From an uncultured SAR86 cluster bacterium (GTDB lineage Bacteria; Pseudomonadota; Gammaproteobacteria; Magnimaribacterales; D2472), in contig CACJSU010000001.1 of the NCBI GenBank assembly GCA_902596165.1, forward strand, positions 1 through 64,000: a DNA stretch of 64,000 nt, read 5' to 3'. Positions 8,697 through 17,327 of this stretch are shown piece by piece. The position numbers and the translations under genes are program-made. How positions within the stretch are numbered: the first letter of the stretch is position 1; each line of letters starts with the position of its first letter. The notes under the pieces were generated by a model. The model did no database searches, was not told the origin of the DNA, and worked only from the letters and a program-made list of their open reading frames with translations.

Positions 8697-8728
8697 TTGT
8701 GACACATTAATGTCACACAAATGACACA
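8697..8728. promoter_or_regulatory. 11 bp-period repeat and palindrome: PhoB box or TetR operator
   Basis: The heptamers TGACACA (8700), TGTCACA (8711) and TGACACA (8722) recur at exactly 11 bp, as PhoB half-sites do. Read on the minus strand they become TGTCATT, TGACATT and TGTCACA, each followed by 4 bp. The same DNA also forms a palindrome, TGTGACA-N6-TGTCACA (8698-8717), the shape of a TetR-family operator. It sits 70 bp upstream of the TetR gene at 8799. Both readings are supported by the sequence, and which protein binds is undecided. Confidence 0.5.
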
Positions 8729-8798
8729 ATACACTAACTTATTGATAATTGCTACATTTATTTGTTTTTTTTACAACAAATGTCGATAATAAGAAATC

Positions 8799-9392
8799 AT
8801 GCAAAAACCCAAGCAAAAAAGAAGTATAGAGCGGATTAAGAAGATCTTAGATGCGTCCAATGATCTTTTGAATGAAGGCGGTATTGAATCTCTCTCGATT
8901 GCAAAAATTTCTGAATTTGCAAATTTAAAACGTACCTCTACATATAAATTCTTTGAAACTCCAGATGAAATCAAGCAGGCCTTAATTAAGAGATATGTTC
9001 AGAATTGCAATACACATCTTAAAAAAAATCTAACCAAAAATTCAGAGGGTGATTATTCAACATGTTTAAGGGAATGTGTTCTCTCGATCATTGAATTCTT
9101 TCAAGCTAATATAGGCGCACAAAAGCTAATCCTTGAAAACACTGTCTCCCCTCCTATCTTGAGTTCAGATCTGCATGAGATAGCAGAAACAATATTGCAA
9201 CACATAGAACAATCTATTGGGCTGCCAAATATGTTTAATAAATCAGGAGTCTTTTTGGTCGTGACTCAAATTATTGTCTCTATCCTCTCATTGAACACCA
9301 AAGAAAATTCAGGGCTTACGGATGTGGGACTTAATGAAGCAGTTCGAGCTGCTAATGCCTATCTTTTAAGTTGTATTGCAACACCCGCTTAA
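8799..9392 (+). CDS. TetR/AcrR-family transcriptional regulator
   Basis: A 197-residue regulator. The N-terminal TetR helix-turn-helix domain is clear (about residues 10-57): RIKKILDASNDLLNEGG, then IAKISEFANLKRTSTYKFF, matching the conserved recognition helix and the K-x-x-Y/F-F pattern. The C-terminal ligand domain is too divergent to name an effector. A palindrome typical of TetR operators lies just upstream (8698-8717), so autoregulation and control of the divergent pit side are both possible. Its 3' end overlaps the convergent SnoaL-like gene by 4 bp. Confidence 0.88.
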   Translation: MQKPKQKRSIERIKKILDASNDLLNEGGIESLSIAKISEFANLKRTSTYKFFETPDEIKQALIKRYVQNCNTHLKKNLTKNSEGDYSTCLRECVLSIIEFFQANIGAQKLILENTVSPPILSSDLHEIAETILQHIEQSIGLPNMFNKSGVFLVVTQIIVSILSLNTKENSGLTDVGLNEAVRAANAYLLSCIATPA

Positions 9393-9871
9393 GGGCTGCC
9401 TGCGAAAATTACCTTAAGCAATTCTTCTTCTATTTGAAGATTCAAGGAGGAGCGCCCTAAAAATGTGGTTTCTTTGATTAACCATTGATTATCAATTTTT
9501 TGATACACATCATGATACTCACCCTGCAAGGTTGTGATTGATGAGGTTTCTGTATTTATTAAATTATAGGTAAGCGACCAATGGCCTGATGCATGGGTGG
9601 CATCAATGATTTGAATAATTGGATTGTGTGCATGATGAGATTCAAGCATGTAGTCATGGCATGCGGCCTCTTGAAAAACTTTTGCTAGATCATCTCTATT
9701 TGTAAAAGAGCCCACTGGTCCATAATCAATTTTGCAATCGGAGATAACAAAGGTTCCAATCATAGCTTGCACATCTTTTGCATCACAGGCATTAAGATAT
9801 GTATGTTTTAAATGTTGGATAGCTAAAATATCCTCTAGCTCTTGAACACGTTTTTCTAGATCTTTACTCAC
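9389..9871 (-). CDS. SnoaL-like (NTF2-fold) protein
   Basis: A 160-residue single-domain protein of the SnoaL/NTF2 superfamily. It begins with a helix (LEKRVQELEDILAIQHLKHTY) followed by the typical AxDAKDVQAMIGTFV and a cone of beta strands ending VYQKIDNQWLIKETTF. Such proteins are small-molecule isomerases, dehydratases or hydrolases, or have no known activity. An Asp/His pair in DCKIDYGPV and HHAHNP could be catalytic, but this is speculation. It has a paralogue-like gene at 58697-59242. It is convergent with the TetR gene. Confidence 0.75.
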   Translation of the reverse strand: MSKDLEKRVQELEDILAIQHLKHTYLNACDAKDVQAMIGTFVISDCKIDYGPVGSFTNRDDLAKVFQEAACHDYMLESHHAHNPIIQIIDATHASGHWSLTYNLINTETSSITTLQGEYHDVYQKIDNQWLIKETTFLGRSSLNLQIEEELLKVIFAGSP

Positions 9872-9997
9872 TAGGATATATTAATACTTTTATGATCTCA
9901 TGATAAATTTTTATTATTCTTGGGTTCATAAATACAATCTCAAGATACAATATCCCCCTAAGCAAACTCTTTATAAATAAGGACTTTAACAAATTTT

Positions 9998-10834
9998 ATG
10001 CTCATTTCGTTTGATCAAAAGGAATATCAAAAACTTAACGATAAATCCTATCAACTTGAAAAAAGAAGATTGCAAATTGAACTGCTTAAACTACAAGAAG
10101 ATGTCATTAAAAACAAACGAAGAATTTGCATTGTTTTAGAAGGTAGAGACACTGCGGGAAAAAGCTCTGCCTACAAATTTTTTACTCAATACTTAATTCC
10201 AAAAAACTTTAAGTATGTGAATCTTGGCATCCCAACTAAATGGGAATCCTCACATTGGTTTCAACGCTGGAAAAAAGTAATTCCTAAAAAAGGCGAAATT
10301 GCCTTTTTAGATAGATCTTGGTACACACGAGCTTTAACAGAGCCAGTTATGGGCTATTGTAGCGAGAAGCAATATAGAGATTTTATGAATCGAGTAATCC
10401 CATGGGAGCAAAACCTTATTGATGATGGTGTTGAGATTATTAAATTTTATTTTTCACTATCACAGGATCAACAGAAAAGACGAATGAAGGCTCGCAAGCA
10501 TTCTGAACTAAAGTATTGGAAGCTCTCCCCCAATGATGAACGCATCGTTACTAAATGGGATGCTTTTACACTATATAAGGAACAAATGTTTGAGAAGACT
10601 TCTCCTGATTTCTCTCCATGGATTGCAATCAACGCAAATAATAAAATGATCGCGCGCTTAACCGCATTAAGATTCTTGCTGAACCAAACAGATTACGAGG
10701 AGAAAAAACTTCTTAAACCTCTGACTTGGTCTAAAAATATTAATAACTATAAAGTCTTGTTAGAAGGAGTTGAGTTCAATAATTTGGACTATGAGCAATA
10801 CAAGGTTTTAAGTAAATACATGGATGATGAGTAA
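9998..10834 (+). CDS. ppk2: Polyphosphate kinase 2 (PPK2 family)
   Basis: A 278-residue single-domain PPK2. The Walker A-like LEGRDTAGKSSAYK is at residues 47-60, followed by GIPTKWESSHWFQRW and the Walker B/lid region FLDRSWYTRALTEPVMGYC near 104-122. These cytosolic enzymes transfer phosphate between polyphosphate and nucleotides. Class I enzymes act on nucleoside diphosphates and class II on monophosphates; the class cannot be fixed here by eye. The gene abuts a Ppx/GppA gene (TAA immediately followed by ATG), so synthesis or use and degradation of polyphosphate are co-expressed. The 126 bp spacer upstream holds the presumed promoter. Confidence 0.9.
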   Translation: MLISFDQKEYQKLNDKSYQLEKRRLQIELLKLQEDVIKNKRRICIVLEGRDTAGKSSAYKFFTQYLIPKNFKYVNLGIPTKWESSHWFQRWKKVIPKKGEIAFLDRSWYTRALTEPVMGYCSEKQYRDFMNRVIPWEQNLIDDGVEIIKFYFSLSQDQQKRRMKARKHSELKYWKLSPNDERIVTKWDAFTLYKEQMFEKTSPDFSPWIAINANNKMIARLTALRFLLNQTDYEEKKLLKPLTWSKNINNYKVLLEGVEFNNLDYEQYKVLSKYMDDE

Positions 10835-11689
10835 ATGAAAATTGCATCCATTGACATTGGAACCAATGCTATTAAATCTAAGATATTTAAAACAACACCT
10901 GCATCAATTGAATTTATTCAAGGAATTAGATCGCCCATAAGACTTGGAAGTGATGTTTTTAATGAAGGAAGTCTCAGCACAGCTAAATTAGATCAGGTCA
11001 TTGAAACCATTCGAGAATATGAGAAAGTATTTAAAGAAAATTCCATCAGTCATTATAAGATAGTCGCAACATCAGCTTTCAGGGATACCTCCAACTCTGA
11101 AAATGCTAGACGTTACATAGAAACGGCGATTAATCATCCGCTAAATGTAATATCTGGATTAGAAGAAGCAAAATTAATTAGATTTCATCCCAAAAGTAAT
11201 ACAGGCAAAAATAAGATTTTTGTAGATTTGGGCGGTGGAAGCACTGAATTTTTTATTCGTAATGAAAAAGATACGATCATTCGATCTTTTCAACTTGGAG
11301 CTGTGCGTAATATGCTTAAAAGAGATGAAAAAGAAGAATGGCAACGCCTAGAAAAATGGCTTCAATCAATCAAGCCAAAGAAAAAATTAATTGGTATTGG
11401 GGGCAATATTAGATCATTTCTCAATTCCCAGGGACAAAAAGAAATGCCGCTGAATGAATTTATTAAAAAATCTGAAAGGCTGTCGAAGCTCGATACCAAG
11501 GAAAAAATAAAGAAATATAAATTTTCTCCAGATAGAGCTGATGTTATCGATCATGCATTACACATTTTTAAATTTATTGCAGAACAATTAGAGATTCAAA
11601 CAATCACATCAACTAAATGGGGGATTTCAGATTCAATAGCTATAAAATTATTCCACGAACTATATTCAAGCAAAGTTACTATTTCATAA
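10835..11689 (+). CDS. Ppx/GppA-type exopolyphosphatase (short, N-terminal domain only)
   Basis: A 284-residue ASKHA-fold phosphatase. Phosphate-1 motif SIDIGTNAIKSKIF is at residues 5-18 and phosphate-2 motif FVDLGGGSTEFFIR near 128-141. A final Gly-rich loop (IGIGGNIRSF) is near 189. Full Ppx/GppA enzymes have about 300 residues for this core and often a C-terminal HD-like extension, which is absent here. It would hydrolyse polyphosphate ends or pppGpp. It starts directly at the stop of ppk2 and overlaps the end of the convergent gspM by 6 bp. Confidence 0.87.
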   Translation: MKIASIDIGTNAIKSKIFKTTPASIEFIQGIRSPIRLGSDVFNEGSLSTAKLDQVIETIREYEKVFKENSISHYKIVATSAFRDTSNSENARRYIETAINHPLNVISGLEEAKLIRFHPKSNTGKNKIFVDLGGGSTEFFIRNEKDTIIRSFQLGAVRNMLKRDEKEEWQRLEKWLQSIKPKKKLIGIGGNIRSFLNSQGQKEMPLNEFIKKSERLSKLDTKEKIKKYKFSPDRADVIDHALHIFKFIAEQLEIQTITSTKWGISDSIAIKLFHELYSSKVTIS

Positions 11690-12157
11690 GTTTCTATAAA
11701 CAGAAATAATTTCATATCGATTTTCTGAAAATTCAATATCAATTGAGTCAATTATTATGCTTGGATGACTGGCAATTGTTTCTAAAAATTGAGCGCTATT
11801 TTCAATACTCTGCTGAGTGAAAGAGAAGAACTGCTTTTCATTGTCTTCAAAAGTTTTAAGATTAAAAATTTCACTTAATTTCGCTTGAGAGTTTATAAAA
11901 TCCTCTACTGAAGATGCCTGTTTAATAATTTGTTGAGTATTTTGGTAAATTAAAGCGGCATTAGCTTTTTCAAACACATAATAAAAATCATCTTTTGACC
12001 TCTCCAGAGCTTTGCTTTGATAAGCAATAGAACTATATGCATTATTAAAATACACGCCCAATAACACCAATATAAAAATTGCAAGAACTATCAGAAGCAA
12101 GAATCTCTCTCTTCGCTCACGAGCATTCCAAAAATCTGCTAGCTTGCTAAGTTTCAT
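11684..12157 (-). CDS. gspM: Type II secretion system protein GspM
   Basis: The frame is open from 12190, but the start MKLSKLADFWNARERRERF at 12157 fits GspM better; it gives 157 residues and overlaps the end of gspL by 11 bp. There is a short cytoplasmic N-terminus, one membrane segment (LLLIVLAIFILVLLGVYF) and a periplasmic ferredoxin-like domain, the standard GspM layout. GspM binds GspL in the inner-membrane platform. It is the last gene of the gsp operon; gspN is absent, as in many systems. Assignment rests on layout and position, since GspM is poorly conserved. Confidence 0.8.
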   Translation of the reverse strand: MKLSKLADFWNARERRERFLLLIVLAIFILVLLGVYFNNAYSSIAYQSKALERSKDDFYYVFEKANAALIYQNTQQIIKQASSVEDFINSQAKLSEIFNLKTFEDNEKQFFSFTQQSIENSAQFLETIASHPSIIIDSIDIEFSENRYEIISVYRNL

Positions 12158-13316
12158 ATTGCACCAGTAAGTTACCAAAGAAACCCTCATCTTTTTCTAT
12201 CAGATCAGACTCTATAAAATTGAGCTCTTCTGATTTCAATATTTGCTTTAATAGATTTAATTTCAAGGGCGGCAGCCCTTCCAAGCGAATATTAATTTCT
12301 TGTTCTTTGAGATTAATAGCAATCCTTTGAATTGAATCATCCTTGAATGCATCCAAGTAATTCAACACACCAAAATCTTGCTTTGAAATATTATTTTGCT
12401 GAGGAATATTTCTTGTTAAATCATCAATCTGAGCACGCGCATTAACCAATCTTTTAAAATTAGGGTTGAGTTGTTCAAAGATTTTTACAGTGCTTTGTTT
12501 GTAGGTATTCACGGATGAGTTTAAATTGTAGGAAATAACTAATGGTGCTATCAAAAATATGAGAGCTGAGATATTTAGAGCCCAGAATTCAAAAAAATTA
12601 AATTTTAATTTCTGTTTAATATAATGAAATGATATTTTTCTTTTAAAGAAATTTACATTATTAAATTTAAGAGTGTTTATAAAACTAATATGAAAGTCAG
12701 AAAATTGTATTTTTTTAAAATTTAAATCTTGAAATTTATTTAAAAGTACAGGCTCTGACTCACCTAAAGCTTGAAGCGCTTTTAAATCTATGCCGGCAGA
12801 TACCAAAATTTGTAGATAATCTTCTAGCGAATCATTGGAGCCGCTAAATCCAGTGAAATCTTTAAATGAACAAATGAAGTTCTGCTCACCAACATAAATA
12901 GAATTGATTCCCTCAGGTAATAAAAAATGTTCGGGATAAAAATAAACATCTCCCTCATACTCATTAAAAGGCTCGGCAATAGAATTATAGGTGTTGTAAT
13001 TAATCCAAGCTGCTAGATTTAAACTAGGCTGAAAAAAGAATTTTAGATCTGAGACATTACTGATAAGACCATCCTCAGACTCACTAAAAATGTTTGCTTT
13101 TAAAATATCATTCTTTAATCCAATCTCGTTGCGAGTGACCTTGAATCCGAATAGCGCAGAAGGGATCATGATATAAAGATTATTGCCAGGTAATAGTGCT
13201 TCATTAGCCTCTATTACACTGTATTTCTTAACTTGCTTTGCACCACTCTCGTCATATGTAAAAAGCCTAACAGTAGATAGGCATAGATCATCGAATTTAA
13301 TAAAGTAATTGATCAT
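12147..13316 (-). CDS. gspL: Type II secretion system protein GspL
   Basis: A 389-residue protein with a cytoplasmic actin-like N-terminal half (about residues 1-240), one membrane segment (FWALNISALIFLIAPLVISY, about 244-263) and a periplasmic domain. This is the GspL architecture. It recruits the ATPase GspE to the membrane. The sequence is AT-rich and divergent, so the call leans on domain layout and on its place between gspK (5 bp gap) and gspM. Confidence 0.83.
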   Translation of the reverse strand: MINYFIKFDDLCLSTVRLFTYDESGAKQVKKYSVIEANEALLPGNNLYIMIPSALFGFKVTRNEIGLKNDILKANIFSESEDGLISNVSDLKFFFQPSLNLAAWINYNTYNSIAEPFNEYEGDVYFYPEHFLLPEGINSIYVGEQNFICSFKDFTGFSGSNDSLEDYLQILVSAGIDLKALQALGESEPVLLNKFQDLNFKKIQFSDFHISFINTLKFNNVNFFKRKISFHYIKQKLKFNFFEFWALNISALIFLIAPLVISYNLNSSVNTYKQSTVKIFEQLNPNFKRLVNARAQIDDLTRNIPQQNNISKQDFGVLNYLDAFKDDSIQRIAINLKEQEINIRLEGLPPLKLNLLKQILKSEELNFIESDLIEKDEGFFGNLLVQYET

Positions 13317-13321
13317 ATGTG

Positions 13322-14278
13322 TTAGAAACTAAAATCTCTATTCAAAACTTTTGCTGAATTAGAATTCTCTAATATAACAAGACTATCCAGCTGATTGGAA
13401 AAAGTTTGATTATATATCTTAGATGAAATAAGTAAGGTTTTTGAGTTAATGCTGAGGACCTGTGATGGCCAAGAGACTGATTGGGTTATTTTCTTAGCAA
13501 ATTCATTGGCAGAATCATAGCCATTTTCTGGAGCATCTAATATCTGGCTTTCAATAAATTCTAAATTTTCTTCATCAAAAAATGATGCTATCAAATTTTT
13601 ATGAGTATTATTTAATGTGTTGACATTAATTAATTGATTTGAAATTCCTGGTAAGACGCATAAATTATTAGATATTTTGTTGAAGTCAATTTGATCTAAA
13701 ACGGGGAAATTTTTTATCTCTGAAAGATTGGACAATAATCTTTTAGGAGTATATTGATTGATTGGAGATAAGGGTCCAATGTAAAAATAGTTTTCTGCAC
13801 CGAAATTTAATGGCTGATTATCAGGATCAACCCAGTCAATTAATTGATCAATAAATGATTCTATCTTTGGGGCATCAAAACCTTTTAATCTTAATAAACG
13901 CTCTAACCATTCTTTATTGTCTTTTTTAATTTGAAGACCATCACCAGTTTTTATAAAAATACTATTTAGGTTAAAACAATTAGAGGCATCGGAAACGTCC
14001 ACTTGAATGGTGGCTAATTCATTTGAAAAGAAATAGCTCTGATTAAGAACTGGATCTTTGTTCGTTAGCTTTTGATTTGAAGAGACAATTTCTTTTTGAA
14101 TAGACTGAATAGCTTCTTTCTCTGAGCTCAACAAGAGTTGCAAACTGTGGTTCTTAAAATCTATATATGAATCTCGTTGAATGGAAAGAAAAAAATTTTT
14201 ACTGATCTGAGTGCTGATAATAGCCATGACCATCACAATTAATAATGTTGAAATCAGTACTACGCCTGGCTTATTCAT
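13322..14278 (-). CDS. gspK: Type II secretion minor pseudopilin GspK
   Basis: A 318-residue protein. The prepilin-like N-terminus MNKPGVVLISTLLIVMVMA lacks the Glu at position +5, which is normal for GspK, the tip pseudopilin. The long alpha-domain insertion contains the LIDWVDPDNQP segment seen in GspK proteins, and GAENYFY just after. It caps the pseudopilus with GspI and GspJ. It overlaps gspJ by 8 bp. Confidence 0.9.
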   Translation of the reverse strand: MNKPGVVLISTLLIVMVMAIISTQISKNFFLSIQRDSYIDFKNHSLQLLLSSEKEAIQSIQKEIVSSNQKLTNKDPVLNQSYFFSNELATIQVDVSDASNCFNLNSIFIKTGDGLQIKKDNKEWLERLLRLKGFDAPKIESFIDQLIDWVDPDNQPLNFGAENYFYIGPLSPINQYTPKRLLSNLSEIKNFPVLDQIDFNKISNNLCVLPGISNQLINVNTLNNTHKNLIASFFDEENLEFIESQILDAPENGYDSANEFAKKITQSVSWPSQVLSINSKTLLISSKIYNQTFSNQLDSLVILENSNSAKVLNRDFSF

Positions 14279-14882
14279 AAACAGTATTGATATTGGGGTT
14301 TACTATCCATACAAATGATTCATCTTGATTGTTGGTTATAGAGACTTTTATTAAGTTAGGAATCTGTCTTTGCGTGATTGGCCCTTGAGGCCATGCATAA
14401 AACCAACGAGTTTTGTCAGCAAATTCTAATTGAAGATTATCTATATCTTCAAACAACTTAGTTTCCATATATTCCAAGGGATTTGCTGGCGAGGCAGCAT
14501 AATATTGCCTTCTCAATAATGATTGATTTTCTAAAACATATTCAATCCTTACTAAGTCTTTGGACGATATATCTTGAGTAATTGCTTTGGTTATAAAGGA
14601 AAAACTATCAGTATTTGCACCACCGATAAAAGTAGCCTTTTCTATATCACCTCTAAAATTTATTAAAGGAATGTTTACTGCATTTATTAAATCGTTAGTT
14701 AAAGTACTGGTCAGTAAATTAAATTCATAAATATCTTGAGATTTTCCTGACACTAAATCCCTTGATTGAATTGAAGAGTTTAAAAAGTTGGATGTGATGA
14801 CTGCTATGAGGCTCAAAATGACAATAGATATTAATACTTCAATTAGAGTAAAGCCTTTTTTGTGGTCCTTATTTTTTTTCAA
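14271..14882 (-). CDS. gspJ: Type II secretion minor pseudopilin GspJ
   Basis: A 203-residue pseudopilin with a basic leader and prepilin peptidase site KKG/FTLIEVLISIVILSL, including the conserved Glu at +5. The C-terminal part has the GspJ-like pattern of aromatic strands (ENQSLLRRQYY, TRWFYAWPQG). With GspI and GspK it forms the pseudopilus tip. It overlaps gspI by 14 bp and gspK by 8 bp. Confidence 0.9.
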   Translation of the reverse strand: MKKNKDHKKGFTLIEVLISIVILSLIAVITSNFLNSSIQSRDLVSGKSQDIYEFNLLTSTLTNDLINAVNIPLINFRGDIEKATFIGGANTDSFSFITKAITQDISSKDLVRIEYVLENQSLLRRQYYAASPANPLEYMETKLFEDIDNLQLEFADKTRWFYAWPQGPITQRQIPNLIKVSITNNQDESFVWIVNPNINTVYE

Positions 14883-15225
14883 TGAATACTCTCAATTCAT
14901 ATAATGTTGCTTGCTGATTTTTGCCAACTAAAATTCTAATTTCATTCATCCGATCAGAACTTTGATTGATTGTTTCTGACCAAAAAAAAGTTTTTCCACC
15001 AAAATCTATTTGACCATCTCTTTGATTAGTTCCAATCATTGGCTCTAGTGTCTGGACCAGCGCCAATCTATTGTTTGCAATTTGTCTTGCATAAGCTCTA
15101 TCTTCTAGGTCAAAAGTAGATAATGTAGTGGATGAAATAAATTGAAAGATAGAAGTAACCGCCAAGCCAAGAATTAGCAGAGCTACACCAACCTCTAGAA
15201 GACTAAAACCCTTTTGAAGAAACAT
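14869..15225 (-). CDS. gspI: Type II secretion minor pseudopilin GspI
   Basis: A 118-residue pseudopilin. The leader is very short (MFLQKG) before FSLLEVGVALLILGLAV with Glu at +5. RQIANNRLALVQTLEP is the family-typical helix, and the length is normal for GspI. It initiates tip-complex assembly with GspJ and GspK. It overlaps gspH by 23 bp and gspJ by 14 bp. Confidence 0.9.
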   Translation of the reverse strand: MFLQKGFSLLEVGVALLILGLAVTSIFQFISSTTLSTFDLEDRAYARQIANNRLALVQTLEPMIGTNQRDGQIDFGGKTFFWSETINQSSDRMNEIRILVGKNQQATLYELRVFIEKK

Positions 15226-15712
15226 AATTATTTTTAGAATCTATGACTTTACCAGAGGCATCTATGGTGATCACTCTTCCTGAGTTATCTTCATTAAAAT
15301 GGATTTCACCGCCTGAAGATTGGCCAGATGGATAAAAAATTAAAAAAGGTAATTTAGTTTCATCTGAAAATAAGAGTGTCTGACCGCGAGCATTTTTAAA
15401 AAGAGTTTGGTTGCTTATATTTGGGTAGTACGAAGAATCAAAATCCTGTGAATGCCACTCATTTTTTTTTAAAATATAAATAGTTTGAGTATTCTCTCCA
15501 ATGAACCATGCAAGAGTTTTTTTAGTTAAAGCGCTTTCTTCAGAGAGGTATTTAAGAAATTCTTTATAGGGCTCGACTTGATTGGATTGGTATCTATCAA
15601 CAAAAGATGTATTGGTAATAATGACAGTGGAAATAAGGCCCATTAAAATTAACACAACTAAAAGCTCTAAAAGAGTGAAGCCTTGAGAGAAATTTAGTTT
15701 TCTGAAATCCAA
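15203..15712 (-). CDS. gspH: Type II secretion minor pseudopilin GspH
   Basis: A 169-residue pseudopilin with cleavage site SQG/FTLLELLVVLILMGLIS and a C-terminal domain typical of GspH/FimT (PFLIFYPSGQSSGGEIHF). GspH links the tip complex to the major pseudopilin shaft. It overlaps gspG by 19 bp and gspI by 23 bp. Confidence 0.9.
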   Translation of the reverse strand: MDFRKLNFSQGFTLLELLVVLILMGLISTVIITNTSFVDRYQSNQVEPYKEFLKYLSEESALTKKTLAWFIGENTQTIYILKKNEWHSQDFDSSYYPNISNQTLFKNARGQTLLFSDETKLPFLIFYPSGQSSGGEIHFNEDNSGRVITIDASGKVIDSKNNYVSSKGF

Positions 15713-16128
15713 TTACCTATATCGGCATCGTCTCCAAAGCCGCCCTCTAAACCATCTGCACCAAGACTATAAAGATCATATTTTTTAGTTTTTTGACCTG
15801 GTTGAATATATAAGTATTCTCGACCCCATGGATCTAGAGGAGTTGTATTAATATACCCATTCTCAGGATACAAGTAAGGACGTTTAAGCTCATTGTGGGG
15901 GGTTATTAATGCTTGAAGCCCCTGATCTGTTGAGGGGTATGTGAGCTCGTTAAATTTATACAACTCAAGGGCTTTCTCAATTTGAGAGAGGTCTGCGCGC
16001 ATCTTTTCAAGATTAGCTCTTTGCAAAAAGGGTGAGATATTGACAGCAACAATAGTGGCTAAAATGCCTAAGATGACTATCACGGCCATAAGCTCAATTA
16101 ACGTAAAACCAGGTTTGTTTTTTTTCAT
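15694..16128 (-). CDS. gspG: Type II secretion major pseudopilin GspG
   Basis: A 144-residue major pseudopilin with processing site KPG/FTLIELMAVIVILGILA. The conserved calcium-binding C-terminus is intact: LDPWGREYLYIQPG, then YDLYSLGADGLEGG and DDADIGNW. GspG polymerises into the piston-like pseudopilus. It is 2 bp from gspF. Confidence 0.95.
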   Translation of the reverse strand: MKKNKPGFTLIELMAVIVILGILATIVAVNISPFLQRANLEKMRADLSQIEKALELYKFNELTYPSTDQGLQALITPHNELKRPYLYPENGYINTTPLDPWGREYLYIQPGQKTKKYDLYSLGADGLEGGFGDDADIGNWISEN

Positions 16129-16130
16129 AT

Positions 16131-17327
16131 TTATCCTAAAGCCATGCTATTCATCTGCATGATGGGTAATAAAATAGCTAAAACAATTAATAAAATTATG
16201 CCGCCACCAAAAATTATAACCAAAGGTTCAAGTAAAGATAAAACAGTTGATCTTTTACTTTCTATTTCGCCTTTCATATATTGTGCAACTTTTTCAAACA
16301 TGAATGTTAAATTTCCTGACTTATAGCCACTTGAAAGAAGTTGTAAAAATAAGGAAGGGAAAATACTGGCCTCTCTGAGTGATTGAATGAAGTCTTTGCC
16401 CTCTACCAACTGAACCCTGGCATCTTCAACAGATTTAGCGATGTATTTGTTGCCTATGACAACGCTAGCTTGCTGCATAGAAACATCCAAGTTTAAGCCT
16501 GACTTCATCATCAGATGCATCACTCTTGAAAAACGTTCAACCTCTGCATTTAATATAAATGCACCAATAAGGGGGATTTTTAAAAATCTTCTATGAATTA
16601 TGATTGCTTTTTGATCATTTTGAATTAAATGTTTGTATAAAAAAAAGCCGCCTAAAATTAGCAAAAAAAATGATAATAGAATTAATACAGAATAATTTGA
16701 TACACCCATTAAGACTGCCGTCAAAGTTGGTAGTTGCGCGCCTGCACGAACAAATTGATCAACAACTTGAGGCATGACAAATGTTAAGAGAGCAAAAACC
16801 ACTCCCACTGAAAAGACCATTAAAATCATGGGATATGCTAATGCTGAAATGACTTGCTGTCTTACCAATGCAGATTCTTCAAGGTAATCTGCAAGATTGC
16901 TAAAAGCAATATGCAAGTTCCCTGCAGCATCTCCAGCTGCAACAAGCGATCTATAGGTTTCATTGAAGATGGATGGATGTGAGGACATTGCTTCAGCAAT
17001 TCTAGAGCCTTGAAGAATCTCATCTCTTACTGCATGCAATGCTTCAGAAAGAGACTTATCTTCAACTTCAAGAGCAATAGATTTTAAAGTTTCATCAATG
17101 GATATACTAGAATCAAGTAAAGTTGCAATTTGTCTAGTAGCAAACAGTAATTGTTTTTGGGATACCCTAACCTTTAAAAATTGATTTCTATTAGTTTTAC
17201 CTAAAGATAATGGTGTTAAGTTTGATGCTTTGATTTGCTGTCTCGCAGCACGTTCTGATTCAGAGTTTAAAATCCCATTAACTTTTTTTCCAGATTCATT
17301 GATTGCAATGTATTTATAAGTTGGCAT
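16131..17327 (-). CDS. gspF: Type II secretion inner-membrane platform protein GspF
   Basis: A 398-residue polytopic protein with two T2SF domains and three membrane segments (about residues 168-190, 210-235 and 370-392). MPTYKYIAINESGKKVNG at the N-terminus and LLDSSISIDETL are characteristic of GspF. It couples the ATPase to the pseudopilus. It overlaps gspE by 14 bp. Confidence 0.95.
   Translation of the reverse strand: MPTYKYIAINESGKKVNGILNSESERAARQQIKASNLTPLSLGKTNRNQFLKVRVSQKQLLFATRQIATLLDSSISIDETLKSIALEVEDKSLSEALHAVRDEILQGSRIAEAMSSHPSIFNETYRSLVAAGDAAGNLHIAFSNLADYLEESALVRQQVISALAYPMILMVFSVGVVFALLTFVMPQVVDQFVRAGAQLPTLTAVLMGVSNYSVLILLSFFLLILGGFFLYKHLIQNDQKAIIIHRRFLKIPLIGAFILNAEVERFSRVMHLMMKSGLNLDVSMQQASVVIGNKYIAKSVEDARVQLVEGKDFIQSLREASIFPSLFLQLLSSGYKSGNLTFMFEKVAQYMKGEIESKRSTVLSLLEPLVIIFGGGIILLIVLAILLPIMQMNSMALG

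Noticed and set aside
8771-8974. 67-codon minus-strand frame opposite the TetR gene
   Set aside because: It is antisense to the conserved DNA-binding domain of the regulator and has no ribosome site or homology.
12158-12190. Upstream start for gspM at 12190
   Set aside because: The extra residues lie inside gspL and do not match the GspM N-terminus, while Met at 12157 does.
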